Shown: positions 1-8,706, counted from the stretch's first letter. The stretch: DNA of 64,000 bases from Streptomyces sp. ISL-96 (GCF_018614035.1 NZ_JAGGPA010000041.1:1-64000); one strand, 5' to 3'. Numbers and translations are program-made. Notes: a model not told the origin generated them from the sequence alone.

Positions 1-347
1 GCGTCGCTGCGCGATGACCCTCCGGGCCACCCTTGACACCCACCCCTCCACCGCTGGTTCTTTACGGGGGGCGGCCCCCGGGGGCGGGCCCCGGCGCAGG
101 CCCGTCTGCTGGCTCAACTTTCCGGCCGGACGGCGGGTGTGTGGGTGGGGCGCACCAGCTCCAGGGGGCGGCTCGGCCCCAGACTCGGCGAGTGCGGCAA
201 CGGCCGTTGGCGCGACACCCCCATTCCCACGCACACGCGCACCCACGACGGCGGCCGGTGAGCCGCCGGGTCGACCTGCGGACTCATGGGCTGCGGGTGG
301 AGCGCGACAGTTCAATGGGGCGACTCGGGTGAGTGTGGCGCCCACCC

Positions 348-364
348 CGACCGGTGACCGGTCG
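348..364. promoter_or_regulatory. Perfect 17-nt inverted repeat, possible operator
   Basis: CGACCGGTGACCGGTCG has 8-nt arms around a single G. Its size fits a homodimeric regulator site, but no adjacent regulator gene is visible in the window, so its role is unknown. Confidence 0.35.
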
Positions 365-608
365 AACCTCAAGCACGTTGCCGGTGTGAGTGGGTGGTGA
401 GGCAACGAAGAGGGGACCAACGCATGCCCGTGCGGGTCGAAAGGCTCCCATGACGGCCGTAAGCGATACGGCCGAGACCAATGGGACTGGAGAGGCGATG
501 AGATTCATCATGTGGCGAGTTCGTCGCACTCCCAGGCCCCCAGCGGGCCGATGAAGCGACCGAACCCCAGGTCGCCGATCCGCTTGCGGCCCCGATATCG
601 GTGGCGGG

Positions 609-724
609 TTTGAGGACGCGCCCGTGGGGCGCCCGGGGGCTGGGGGTTGCCCCTGCGCGGCGGAACCGCACATGTCACTGCTGGGGCGACGGGGCGGGTA
701 GGGAGAGCCGAGCCCCGCGCGGCA
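609..724. repeat. Dispersed GC-rich intergenic repeat, copy A
   Basis: It begins TTTGAGGA and later contains GCGGCGGAACCGCA, TGTCACTGC, a G-rich block and AGCCCCGCGCGGC. The same ordered blocks occur at 59451-59546. The GGCGG/CCGC parts can form hairpins. It resembles the intergenic hairpin repeats scattered through Streptomyces genomes. Confidence 0.6.
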
Positions 725-747
725 GAAAGATGGTCGATACATCGATC

Positions 748-776
748 TTGACGCGAAGTGGCGCGCGGCATAGCGT
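748..776 (+). promoter_or_regulatory. Vegetative (HrdB-type) promoter for the acyl-CoA ligase
   Basis: TTGACG at 748-753 and TAGCGT at 771-776 are separated by exactly 17 nt, close to the sigma-70/HrdB consensus. The predicted start of transcription lies about 30 nt before the GTG start at 813, which has GGAGAGG at 799-805. Confidence 0.65.
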
Positions 777-812
777 CCGGAGGACTGAGCAAGCGCTTGG
801 AGAGGTCCGTCC

Positions 813-2501
813 GTGCCGAACAATGATCCGCTGCGCGCCGCCGAAGCCGCGCTGACCGCCCCCGGGGCGCCCTTCGAAGTCGTGCGCGCGGAGGACGGCA
901 GTCCGATGTACGCCGGCGGGCCCCGGACGCTGCGGGAGTTCGTCGAGGCGACCTGGGCGTACGGAGACCGGCCGTTCCTGGTCGCGGAGAGCGGGACGTA
1001 CACGTACGGCGAGTTCTTCGCGGCGGCGTCCGCGCTGGCCCGGCGGTTCGCCGGCGAGTACGGCCTCGCGCCGGGGGACCGCGCCGTCATCGCCATGCGG
1101 AACCATCCCGAGTGGCAAGTGGCCTTCTGGGCCGCCCAGTTGGCGGGAATCGTCGCCGTGCCGCTGAACGCCTGGTGGACCGAGGCGGAGTTCACGTACG
1201 CCCTCGACGACTGCGCACCGCGCGTGCTGCTCGTCGACGGCGAGCGGCTGCCGAGAGTGGAGCCGTGGCTCGCGGCGCAGACCGAGCGGCGGCCCCACGT
1301 CGTCGTCTTCCACGGGGACGCGGGGGAGTGGGGCGAGGAGTACGAGGGGATCCGGGCGGCCGACCCGCTGCTCGGGCCGCCCGACATCGACGTACGGGCC
1401 GAGGACGACGCCACCATCATCTACACGTCCGGGACCACCGGGCGGCCCAAGGGCGCCGTCGCCACCCACCTCGCCCAGGCCGGCGCCGCCACCCACCCCC
1501 GGTTCCACGCCGCGCTGTCCGCGCTCGGGCGCGGGCAGATCCCGGGGCAGGGGCCGACGCCCGTATCGCTCATGACGTTTCCGTTCTTCCACGTCGCCGC
1601 CTTCACCGCGCTGTACGCCGCCATGGCGGCCGGCGGCACTCTCGTCCTCATGCGCAAGTGGGAGGCCGGGCGCGCGCTCGCGCTGATCCGCGAGCACAAG
1701 GTCACGCACTACGCCGGCGTGCCGGCCACCGCCCTCCAGCTGCTGGACGCGGCGGAAGCGGCCGGGGACGGGCTGGACAGCCTCGCGATGCTCAACACCG
1801 GTGGCGCCGCCGCCCCGGCCGGCCTCGTCGAGCGGCTCACCGACCGGCACGGCGAGCGCATCGAGCCGCGCAACGGCTACGGGCTCACCGAGACCAGCGG
1901 CGGCGTCATGGCCAACTTCGGCGCGGCCTACCGCGCGTACCCCGGCAGTGTCGGCCGGCCCGCACCGGGCACCGAAGTACGCGTCGCCGGCCCGGAAGGG
2001 CAGGCACTGCCCGACGGCGAGGTCGGCGAGCTGTGGTTGCGCGGGCAGTCGCTCGTCAGGGGGTACTGGAACGACCCCGAAGCGACCGCGCAGGCCTTCG
2101 CCGCCGGTGGATGGTTCAGGACCGGGGACCTCGCGACCGTGCGCGACGGGCGCGTCAGCATCGTCGATCGCATCAAGGACATGGTCATTCGTGGCGGCGA
2201 GAACGTGTACTGCGTCGAGGTCGAGAGCGTGCTGCACGATCACCCGGACGTGCTCGACGCGGCCGTGCTCGGCGTTCCGCACCCCGTTCTGGGCGAGGAA
2301 GTCGCCGCGGTCGTGCAGCTCCGGCCCGGCGCCACGGCCGGTGCGGACGAGCTTCGCGCGCATGTCGCCAAGAACCTCGCCGCGTTCAAGGTGCCTGCCC
2401 ACGTGCTCGTACGGGAGGAACCGCTGCCGCGTAACGCCACCGGCAAGATCCTCAAGAGGGAGCTGCGCACCACCACGGACCGCCTCGTCAGCGGCGGGTG
2501 A
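813..2501 (+). CDS. Acyl-CoA synthetase (class I adenylate-forming, long-chain fatty acid CoA ligase type)
   Basis: A 562-residue ANL-superfamily enzyme that activates a carboxylic acid with ATP and transfers the acyl group to CoA. Visible motifs in order: the phosphate-binding loop TIIYTSGTTGRPKG (about 201-214), YGLTETSGG, the hinge region GWFRTGDL with the following RIKDMVIRGGENVY, and the C-terminal lysine motif NATGKILKREL. Length is normal for FadD-type ligases. The GTG start has GGAGAGG eight bases upstream and a good promoter. It appears to be a single-gene unit followed by a hairpin. Chain length or acid specificity cannot be read from sequence. Confidence 0.93.
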   Translation: MPNNDPLRAAEAALTAPGAPFEVVRAEDGSPMYAGGPRTLREFVEATWAYGDRPFLVAESGTYTYGEFFAAASALARRFAGEYGLAPGDRAVIAMRNHPEWQVAFWAAQLAGIVAVPLNAWWTEAEFTYALDDCAPRVLLVDGERLPRVEPWLAAQTERRPHVVVFHGDAGEWGEEYEGIRAADPLLGPPDIDVRAEDDATIIYTSGTTGRPKGAVATHLAQAGAATHPRFHAALSALGRGQIPGQGPTPVSLMTFPFFHVAAFTALYAAMAAGGTLVLMRKWEAGRALALIREHKVTHYAGVPATALQLLDAAEAAGDGLDSLAMLNTGGAAAPAGLVERLTDRHGERIEPRNGYGLTETSGGVMANFGAAYRAYPGSVGRPAPGTEVRVAGPEGQALPDGEVGELWLRGQSLVRGYWNDPEATAQAFAAGGWFRTGDLATVRDGRVSIVDRIKDMVIRGGENVYCVEVESVLHDHPDVLDAAVLGVPHPVLGEEVAAVVQLRPGATAGADELRAHVAKNLAAFKVPAHVLVREEPLPRNATGKILKRELRTTTDRLVSGG

Positions 2502-2522
2502 CTACGCGGCTGGAGTTCTGGC

Positions 2523-2555
2523 CCGCCCGCACCCCCAGGCGGGAACTGCGGGCGG
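2523..2555 (+). terminator. Hairpin terminator after the acyl-CoA ligase
   Basis: CCGCCCGCA (2523-2531) pairs with TGCGGGCGG (2547-2555), a 9-bp GC stem located 22 nt after the ligase stop. There is no U-tract, which is common in Streptomyces. Confidence 0.5.
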
Positions 2556-2561
2556 CTGAGA

Positions 2562-2602
2562 TCAACGGAAGGTCAACGGAAGGTCAACGGAAGGTCAACG
2601 GA
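2562..2602. repeat. 11-bp tandem repeat, about 3.7 copies
   Basis: TCAACGGAAGG is repeated head to tail at 2562, 2573 and 2584, with a partial fourth copy from 2595. The fourth copy supplies the stop codon (TGA on the minus strand) of the HD gene, so copies 1-3 lie just past its end. Copy-number changes would alter the 3' tail of that transcript. Confidence 0.8.
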
Positions 2603-3173
2603 GATAGGTCTTCTGCCACTCCACCGACGACATACTGAGCGCGGCCTCGGCGAGAGCCTGCGCCGACGCGGTCTTGAGGGAATTCAAGCTCGTGTCGATC
2701 CAGTTCTGTACATTGGCGTAGCCCTGCTCGCGATACTCAACAGCCTGGATCAGGCACTCCAGCTTGTCGGCGTCGTGGGCCACGACTACCTCCAGGCTGC
2801 TGCCGTTCTCGTACTCCTCGACTACACGCTGCACGCCGCCCCGCACCGCCGGGTGCGCGGCCGAGACCTGGTCTGCGGTGACCTTCTCGTTCGTCGCGGC
2901 TTCGAGGTAGCGCCGGCCGATGTGGGGAATGTCGCCCACCCGGGTTTCCTGCGTGTCATGGAACAGGCACATCAGCGCCACCTTGGCGGGGTCGGCGCCC
3001 TCCATCATCGCCAGCACCGCACCGACGACGCCCACGCGGAAGCTGTGCTCGGCGATCGTCTCCGGGTCCTTCACACCGGCGATCCACCAGCCGGACCGCT
3101 TGGCCCTCTTGAGCATCCCCAGTTCCAGCAGATACCCCGTGGTGCCCTTCGCGTCGGTCGTCTCGTCCGCCAT
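2595..3173 (-). CDS. HD-domain phosphohydrolase (YfbR/HDDC2-like)
   Basis: A 192-residue HD-superfamily protein. The metal-binding pattern is complete: H43 in AEHSFRVG, H72-D73 in FHDTQE, and D136 in HDADKLE. This arrangement is typical of YfbR/HDDC2-type 5'-deoxynucleotidases, so nucleotide hydrolysis is likely but the substrate is unknown. The ATG at 3173 was chosen because GGAGGG lies just upstream; a longer in-frame extension would run into the XRE gene. It follows that regulator by 16 nt on the same strand and is probably co-transcribed with it. Confidence 0.85.
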   Translation of the reverse strand: MADETTDAKGTTGYLLELGMLKRAKRSGWWIAGVKDPETIAEHSFRVGVVGAVLAMMEGADPAKVALMCLFHDTQETRVGDIPHIGRRYLEAATNEKVTADQVSAAHPAVRGGVQRVVEEYENGSSLEVVVAHDADKLECLIQAVEYREQGYANVQNWIDTSLNSLKTASAQALAEAALSMSSVEWQKTYLR

Positions 3174-3189
3174 GTGGTGCCCTCCGGTC

Positions 3190-4290
3190 TCAGTGGTGCC
3201 GTTCACGCAGAACGTAATGGATGGTGACGAGTTCACGCCTGGACCTTGTGGAGATACCGCCTCCGTCGAGGAATTGGCCGGTACGCTTCTCCAACTCGCA
3301 CACCAGAGGGCCAGACGCCTGCGGCAGCCACGGGTACGCTGTGAGCAGGGCCCACAGCGAATGCACGTACAGGTCGACATATCCCGGCGCCTGGTGGAGG
3401 CCGTGAACGAGGCCGCGCAGGAGAGTGATCGGATCCCATCCGGACAGGTTCCGGTCCCGCATGAACCGGTCGTCGGCCTGCGCAACGGGGAGCGCTCCGA
3501 GCCAGTACGCCCAGTAGTTGAGGTTCGCCGCCTCGCCGTCGTCGTCATCGGCCATGGAACGTTCGATGAAGTCGAGGAGCGGCTGGGGGTCACCGAGCCG
3601 CGCCAGGGCCGCGGCCGTCGAGCGCGCCTCTGCCCAGTGTGGCGTCCAGCCCCGTGCGGCGAGGACTCCGCGCCGGGCGTGCAGGGCTTGCACCGTCCAC
3701 GACACGGCCTCGGTGCTGCGGTCGTACGAGGTCAGATAGAGGGCCTGTCGGTGCAGCAGTATGCCCCGCTCGCCCTGCCGGGTGGCCGACTCGGCGGTGT
3801 CCCGAAGCCGGTCGAAGAACATCATGCGGTCCTGCGCGCCCAGAAGTGGGGCGGGGGCAACGGGCCCTCGCCGAGCAGCGGGTACCCGGCCGTCGAGCGC
3901 GGGGGGTGTCGTCCCGTTGATTGCCCAGGCGAGCATGTGCGCGGTGTCCCGGGTGTGCACCCAGCCCGCGAGCGGATGCAGCCCTTCGGGCTCCGCCGGC
4001 TCAATGCATGCGCTGATGATCCGGTCCGCGTCCATCGCCGCGTCCAGTAATCCCACGATCGCCGGATCCGCGCCCAGCGCGGGTAGCCGCCGACGCAGGT
4101 CCAGCAGGGCCCCTGCCTTCATGTTCGCCAGCGCGCGGCGCCCGGACTCCCAGCCTTGCACGGTCCCCAGGTCCACGCCCAGCGCCTCCGCCATGCCGAC
4201 CTGCGTGTGCGGGACACTCTCGCGTGCCATGCGCAGCACAAACCCCGCGATGACGCCTGCGCGTCTGCGGGCGGACGGTCTGGTGTTCAT
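3190..4290 (-). CDS. XRE-family helix-turn-helix regulator with long C-terminal sensor region
   Basis: A 366-residue protein with an N-terminal helix-turn-helix at about residues 14-62 (TQVGMAEALGVDLGTVQGWE). The helical C-terminal region of about 300 residues has no motif I can name and resembles the helical-repeat tails of actinobacterial XRE regulators. The ATG at 4290 is preceded by GGGGAGC. Codon 81 is TTA (4048-4050), which in Streptomyces needs the bldA tRNA. It is divergent from the 4464-8586 gene run and probably controls it and the HD gene. Confidence 0.85.
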   Translation of the reverse strand: MNTRPSARRRAGVIAGFVLRMARESVPHTQVGMAEALGVDLGTVQGWESGRRALANMKAGALLDLRRRLPALGADPAIVGLLDAAMDADRIISACIEPAEPEGLHPLAGWVHTRDTAHMLAWAINGTTPPALDGRVPAARRGPVAPAPLLGAQDRMMFFDRLRDTAESATRQGERGILLHRQALYLTSYDRSTEAVSWTVQALHARRGVLAARGWTPHWAEARSTAAALARLGDPQPLLDFIERSMADDDDGEAANLNYWAYWLGALPVAQADDRFMRDRNLSGWDPITLLRGLVHGLHQAPGYVDLYVHSLWALLTAYPWLPQASGPLVCELEKRTGQFLDGGGISTRSRRELVTIHYVLRERHH

Positions 4291-4463
4291 GACGCTCGCT
4301 CCCCGATCGCGCTCCGTATCGAAACACGTACCCCCGGTCAGTTCTACCGCATCCGTGGCGACCGTACGTTCATCACGCGGAATCAACCAGGCCCCGTAAA
4401 GGCGCGTTGAGTTGACGCCGCTGCCGCCCTCGGGCGGCACCCCCTCGGAGAGGAGAGACGCCG

Positions 4464-4772
4464 ATGCCCGACTCCATGCCGCCGCCCCCGTCCTGGCCGA
4501 GCCCTGACCTCCTCGAACGTGCCGAATCCGGCTGGGAGCGCTTCCAAGGCCGAGGAGCCGGAGCAGAGATGTATCCAATCGACTCGTTCGGGCATGAGCG
4601 TCACCCGTTCCTTCACCGTCAGGTCCGCGACATCGCATCGCGCGGTGAGGGCGAACTGACCGCTGTCGTCCACGAGGAGCACGGCAAGCGCGTCACCCGC
4701 GTCGCCTACGTCAAGGCAGCGAACGGCATCGAGTGGTCCACGGCGGCCGACAACATCCAGGCCGTGCGCTAG
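4464..4772 (+). CDS. Small conserved-looking hypothetical protein
   Basis: 102 residues, no recognised domain. The first half is polar and proline-rich; the second half (about 55-102) looks like a small folded beta-rich domain ending WSTAADNIQAVR. The ATG has GGAGAGG close upstream. It is the first gene of a run of same-strand genes and sits 29 nt before the phosphotransferase gene. Function unknown. Confidence 0.65.
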   Translation: MPDSMPPPPSWPSPDLLERAESGWERFQGRGAGAEMYPIDSFGHERHPFLHRQVRDIASRGEGELTAVVHEEHGKRVTRVAYVKAANGIEWSTAADNIQAVR

Positions 4773-4801
4773 CACGCTCCCTCCCCCTCGAGGAGAATTC
4801 T

Positions 4802-6001
4802 GTGAGCGACACCTTGCGTATCCCGGCCACCGGCACAAAGCCGACCACGGGAGAAATCTTCGGGCACGCCTGCGAGCAGATCCACCGCGCAGCGTCCGAG
4901 TTGTGGCCGGCTGTCCCGGTAGTACTGGGCGAGCACGTCCCCAGCGTGACCGGGTACGTCCACCGCATTCGCGTCGGGGACCGGGAGTTATACGCGAAGC
5001 ACTCCATGCTCGGCGCGTCTCTGGTGTCTGTGCTTCGCGGAACGTACGGGAACTGGGACGTGGTCGCGGAGCGCCAAGACGCGTACGTGGCTGATCCCGC
5101 CTCCCTCCTTGTCCGTGAGACGGCGCAGCTCAAGTTCCTCTCGGAGGCCGGGCAGCCCCTGGCCTGCGTGGTGGCGGGTCTGCGTCGGGGTGTGCTGTTC
5201 ACCGAGCCGGTTGTCGGCCCGACGCTCGCGGCGCTGATACTGGCCGCGCCGGGAGACACGGGCGACCTGTTGATCCAGACGTGGGGCGAACTTCGGCCCC
5301 TTCACCGGGGCGGCTCCCCGGCGAAAGCGGGGGTAATCGAAGAGCGGTCGATCGCGGGCACCTTCCGGCGGAAGTTCAACGGTCTGAGCGGCAAGACCTA
5401 CATCGAGCGCCTCGGCGAGGACCGGCTGCCCGCCGATGTGGCGGCCGAAGTCGTCGCACTCGTTCAGGCTGTCCAGGCCCGGCTGCGTCGTCTCTTGTCG
5501 ATGGCCGCGCCGCTGGAGCGCAGGGTCGTGTTTGGGGACCTCAAGCCCGAGCACGTCATTTACCCCGACGGGTCCAGCCGGCGGCCGGTATTCATCGACC
5601 CGGGCCTGATGCAGGCGCGGGCATCGGTGGATGCTGCCAAGCTCATCAGCCGGACCGTTCTCGCGCTGGCGGCAGAGGCGAATCCGGATGCTGCCCCGGG
5701 TATCGCCTTTGGCCTCCAGAACTTCACCCGATATCTCGTCAGCGACCTGGACAGGCCTGCGAGGGAAGCGGCGCTGCGGGAGCTGCTGGCCCTGTGGTGC
5801 ATGGACACCGTCAACATCATGACCACGTACATCTCGGCGCCCCAGGCGCTTCCGCTGCCCCGGCAGGGACTGGCCCTGATCCACGCGGCGGGGGCAGTCC
5901 TGCGGATGGTCAACGACATCAGTCAGGGCCTCACCACTCGATCGAACGTCTCGACGGTCTGGGAGTGTGCGCTGAATACGGTGAGCGGAGCGGCAACGTG
6001 A
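4802..6001 (+). CDS. Phosphotransferase-fold protein (APH/protein-kinase-like)
   Basis: 399 residues. The kinase-like pattern is visible: a lysine in ELYAKH (K66), a catalytic-loop-like GDLKPEHV at 245-252, and a metal-binding aspartate in FIDPG (D266). The loop has G where the APH family usually has H before the aspartate. Substrate unknown; APH-fold proteins phosphorylate antibiotics, small metabolites, or Ser/Thr of peptides in some RiPP pathways. The GTG start has GAGGAG upstream. Codon 63 is TTA (4988-4990), suggesting bldA dependence. The stop overlaps the next gene by GTGA. Confidence 0.8.
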   Translation: MSDTLRIPATGTKPTTGEIFGHACEQIHRAASELWPAVPVVLGEHVPSVTGYVHRIRVGDRELYAKHSMLGASLVSVLRGTYGNWDVVAERQDAYVADPASLLVRETAQLKFLSEAGQPLACVVAGLRRGVLFTEPVVGPTLAALILAAPGDTGDLLIQTWGELRPLHRGGSPAKAGVIEERSIAGTFRRKFNGLSGKTYIERLGEDRLPADVAAEVVALVQAVQARLRRLLSMAAPLERRVVFGDLKPEHVIYPDGSSRRPVFIDPGLMQARASVDAAKLISRTVLALAAEANPDAAPGIAFGLQNFTRYLVSDLDRPAREAALRELLALWCMDTVNIMTTYISAPQALPLPRQGLALIHAAGAVLRMVNDISQGLTTRSNVSTVWECALNTVSGAAT

Positions 6002-6891
6002 TCGCCGTGGGACTCGTCGGAGCGGGAGCGGTCGGCCAGAGCATCGGGACCGCGCTGGCGGCTTCGGGCCTGTGCTCGCGGCTGCTGTTGACCTCTCGCA
6101 CGCAGGACCAGGCCCGCGCTCTCGCCGACGACCTTGACGACCTGGTGTCTGCCACCGGCGCCCGCGCGCGGACCGGCACCTGCAACGTGATGGGGCTGAG
6201 GGACGTCGACGCCATCGTGATCGCCGTGCGCGCCCGCTTTACCAACACACACAGCACCGATGTCCGCATGGCCGGGTCAGCGGCCAATGCCCCCACCGTC
6301 CGCGGCCTGGCCCACATGCTGCGGGGCTACGAAGGCACCGTGTTCATGGTGACCAATCCGGTCGACCTGATGACCAGGCTGTTCAACGAGGAGTCCGGGT
6401 GCACACGGGTCTTCGGGATCGGCTCGAACCTCGACTCGGCCCGCTACCGGATCGCCGTTGCCCGGCTGCTCGACGTCCCGCGGGAGGCGGTACACGGGCA
6501 TGTCATCGGCGAGCACGGGGACGCCGCGGTGATCTGCGCATCGTCGACCACCGTCAACGAAGAACCCATTTCCGTCCCTCTGTCAGAGGTACGGGCCGAA
6601 CTCATTTCCCGTCCCGGACGGATCAATGCGGGGATCGGCCGTACACGCTGTGGACCGGCCGGAGCCGTGCTCTCTGCCCTTGCCCTGGCTCTCGGACACC
6701 GGGACGGCACTACCGAACTGTCCACCGCGCATGACGGGATCTGGCACGGAATTCCGTTGCGCTTCACCGCCGGCCAGCCCATACCGTGCTTGCCCCGGCT
6801 CGACCCCACCGAGGCCCAGCTGCTGGATGCGGCCCGGTCGAAGCTGCACTCCGCCTACGCGAACATCACTCCGCCCGAGAGGACATCGTGA
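5998..6891 (+). CDS. Lactate/malate dehydrogenase-like NAD-dependent oxidoreductase
   Basis: 297 residues. The N-terminal Rossmann motif is GAGAVG (8-13). NPVD (120-123), NLDSARYR (144-151) and GEHGD (171-175) match the catalytic elements of 2-hydroxyacid dehydrogenases, with H173 as the proton acceptor and D146 and R149 as its partners. It probably interconverts a 2-hydroxy acid and a 2-keto acid, but the substrate loop differs from housekeeping enzymes and its location between kinase-like genes argues for a pathway-specific role. The GTG start overlaps the upstream stop (GTGA), so translation is coupled. Confidence 0.85.
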   Translation: MIAVGLVGAGAVGQSIGTALAASGLCSRLLLTSRTQDQARALADDLDDLVSATGARARTGTCNVMGLRDVDAIVIAVRARFTNTHSTDVRMAGSAANAPTVRGLAHMLRGYEGTVFMVTNPVDLMTRLFNEESGCTRVFGIGSNLDSARYRIAVARLLDVPREAVHGHVIGEHGDAAVICASSTTVNEEPISVPLSEVRAELISRPGRINAGIGRTRCGPAGAVLSALALALGHRDGTTELSTAHDGIWHGIPLRFTAGQPIPCLPRLDPTEAQLLDAARSKLHSAYANITPPERTS

Positions 6892-8018
6892 GCGCACTCG
6901 CCACACGCATCCAGGCTGCCGACGCGGCCGTGACCGTCATCAGCGACACCTCCTCCATCACGCAGTGGGCCACCCGCTACTTCGGCGACTGGTGGAACGC
7001 CACCGCCGTGGAGCCCACGACCCTCTGCGCGGGCCCGGTCGTGCTGGCCGACGTCGACCCCGGGCAGTACGCCGCGCTCGGCCGGACGGTCACCGAGGGC
7101 AAGCACGAGGAGACCGTCTACGCAAAGGCCCCGCTGCTCGTCGCCGAGGACCAGCACGGCACGATCCGCGCGTTCTCCCCGCCCGACCAGCTCGCCTACG
7201 TCTCCGAGCCCCACACCGGCTGCCTCACTATCTTCGGCACCGACGTTGAGAGCGTCGCAGTTGCTGCCTCCCGCCTTGCCCGGGAAGTTGTCCGCGGCCT
7301 TCTGCTGCGGGACGGCTGGACGCTGTTGCACGCTTCCGCCGTCGTGATCGACGGAAACGCCATCCTCAGTTTCGGCTCCAAAGGTGCCGGGAAGTCCACC
7401 ACGGCCGTTCTCCTGGCCCGGAAGTCCGGCGCGGGCCTGCTGGCCAACGACCGCATCTTCGTCCGCCCCGACGGCTCCGGTCGCGTCCAGGTTCTTCCGT
7501 GGCCGTCGGCTGCCGCGCTGGGTCTGGGCCTGCTGGACGCGCTGGGCATGTACGACGTCGTTCGCGAACGCCTTCAGGCCGGGGAGAAGTTGCACCCGAC
7601 CCAGGACCGGCGGGTGACGGAGGCTCTGCTGGAGGACCGCCGTGAACCGCTGTGGTCCCCGAACGGCAAGGAGCTGAAAGTCCAGCTCTTCCCGGATCAG
7701 TTCCCGGACTGGTTCGGCATGGACCTCGCGCCCAGAGGCCGGGCTTCCCTGCTGCTGTTCCCCGCGATCTTCCCGGACGCCGAACCGCAGCTCGTCGACG
7801 AGGAGCGCGGCCTGGCCGAACACGACTTCATGAGCGGGGAGACGGAGGACCGTTACCCCGACGTTTTCCGCCTCATCCGGGTCGACGGCGGGGGCCGTGC
7901 CGAGGACCGCGAACGCGTCGCCGGCCTTCTCACCGAACTCCCCCACCAAAACGTGGTGCTCGGCCACGACAGCGAGGCCGCCGCCGAATTCCTCGCCAAG
8001 GTCACCACCACGGCGTGA
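6888..8018 (+). CDS. HPr-kinase-like P-loop protein
   Basis: 376 residues. The centre resembles the HprK C-terminal kinase fold: LLHASAVV (146-153), the Walker A loop GSKGAGKS (163-170) and an acidic ANDRI element (187-191). No HPr target is encoded nearby. Related HprK-like kinases occur in some RiPP gene clusters, where they phosphorylate the peptide. The N-terminal ~130 residues are unlike standard HprK. The GTG start overlaps the LDH-like stop (GTGA), giving tight coupling. Confidence 0.8.
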   Translation: MSALATRIQAADAAVTVISDTSSITQWATRYFGDWWNATAVEPTTLCAGPVVLADVDPGQYAALGRTVTEGKHEETVYAKAPLLVAEDQHGTIRAFSPPDQLAYVSEPHTGCLTIFGTDVESVAVAASRLAREVVRGLLLRDGWTLLHASAVVIDGNAILSFGSKGAGKSTTAVLLARKSGAGLLANDRIFVRPDGSGRVQVLPWPSAAALGLGLLDALGMYDVVRERLQAGEKLHPTQDRRVTEALLEDRREPLWSPNGKELKVQLFPDQFPDWFGMDLAPRGRASLLLFPAIFPDAEPQLVDEERGLAEHDFMSGETEDRYPDVFRLIRVDGGGRAEDRERVAGLLTELPHQNVVLGHDSEAAAEFLAKVTTTA

Positions 8019-8151
8019 CCCGCACACTCCGCCCGGGACAACCCTGGACAGGTCGAGCCGGGCGGCAGCCGGAGCCGGGGACCACATCAGCACAAGGCCC
8101 CCGGCTCCGATCGGAACCACCAACCCATCCGTACAACAATCGGAGGGCACC

Positions 8152-8586
8152 GTGGCAACACCGACCATCAGCCGTAAACCGCGCGACTACGTGACGCCGG
8201 AGGTCTGGGAGCGGGAGATCGCGCTCCTGGTCCGCGACCATCACACGTGGGACACGGTCATGGCCGAGCGCGTCTTCGGCCAGGCCATCGCCTACCTCAT
8301 CACCGCTATGCAGAGCGGCACGCCGGGTCTCGGCTGCGGCGAGCTGGTCGACGAGGGCGTGCACCAGCTCATCCTCGACACCAGGATCTACCGCGAGTTT
8401 TGCCAGGAGCACTACGGGCAGTTCCTCGACCACATCCCGTTCATCGAGCGCAAGGCCGACGGGTCCGTGATGCGGACGGCCGAGGCTATCGAGGCGTTCG
8501 GCTTCGAGATCGACCGCCCGCTGTGGGAGAAGGACGCGGCCAACTGCACGCCGTGCTCTTCGAAGACGCAGAGCGGATGCCACTGA
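8152..8586 (+). CDS. Small glycine-rich-domain-protein-like protein with Cys/Ser/Thr-rich C-terminus
   Basis: 144 residues. The central segment ELVDEGVHQLILDTRIY with following FCQEHYGQFLDHIP resembles the GRDP-like actinobacterial family as I recall it, where the position held here by V70 is usually Trp. The last 14 residues, NCTPCSSKTQSGCH, hold three Cys (132, 135, 143) and five Ser/Thr. The GTG has GGAGGG upstream. It closes the gene run and is followed by a terminator. It could be an accessory protein or a modified peptide precursor; nothing seen proves either. Confidence 0.75.
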   Translation: MATPTISRKPRDYVTPEVWEREIALLVRDHHTWDTVMAERVFGQAIAYLITAMQSGTPGLGCGELVDEGVHQLILDTRIYREFCQEHYGQFLDHIPFIERKADGSVMRTAEAIEAFGFEIDRPLWEKDAANCTPCSSKTQSGCH

Positions 8587-8609
8587 TCGCACAACTGATC
8601 GCACATGAA

Positions 8610-8639
8610 GGGGACCGGTGCCTCCGGGCACCGGTCCCC
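8610..8639 (+). terminator. Strong hairpin terminator closing the 4464-8586 gene run
   Basis: GGGGACCGGTGCC (8610-8622) pairs perfectly with GGCACCGGTCCCC (8627-8639), a 13-bp stem with a 4-nt loop. It lies 24 nt after the stop of the Cys-tailed small protein and separates it from the methyltransferase. Confidence 0.8.
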
Positions 8640-8706
8640 GGCGGTTCCCGGGGTGAAGCAGTACGGAAACCCGGTGATCAAGTCCCTGTGTCGGTAGCGT
8701 CGCGAC

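Larger units (their letters stand above)
1..812. other. Non-coding leader region upstream of the acyl-CoA ligase
   Basis: I see no convincing gene here. The stretch holds a perfect inverted repeat (348-364), a dispersed GC-rich repeat (609-724) and a promoter (748-776), each listed separately. A 35-codon frame from ATG at 450 has a plausible AAAGG ribosome site and a natural-looking start (MTAVSDTAETNG) but turns into arginine/proline-rich noise. On the minus strand around 508-610 a frame ends in a natural-looking tail (RFIGPLGAWECDELAT). Either could be a remnant; neither is safe to call. Confidence 0.5.

Noticed and set aside
1..400. Large open frames in all phases near the left edge
   Set aside because: High GC makes long open frames by chance; composition is Pro/Arg/Gly-rich noise with no motif.
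2775..4050. Long plus-strand frames opposite the HD and XRE genes
   Set aside because: They are shadows of the minus-strand genes, which have motifs and ribosome sites; the plus frames have neither.
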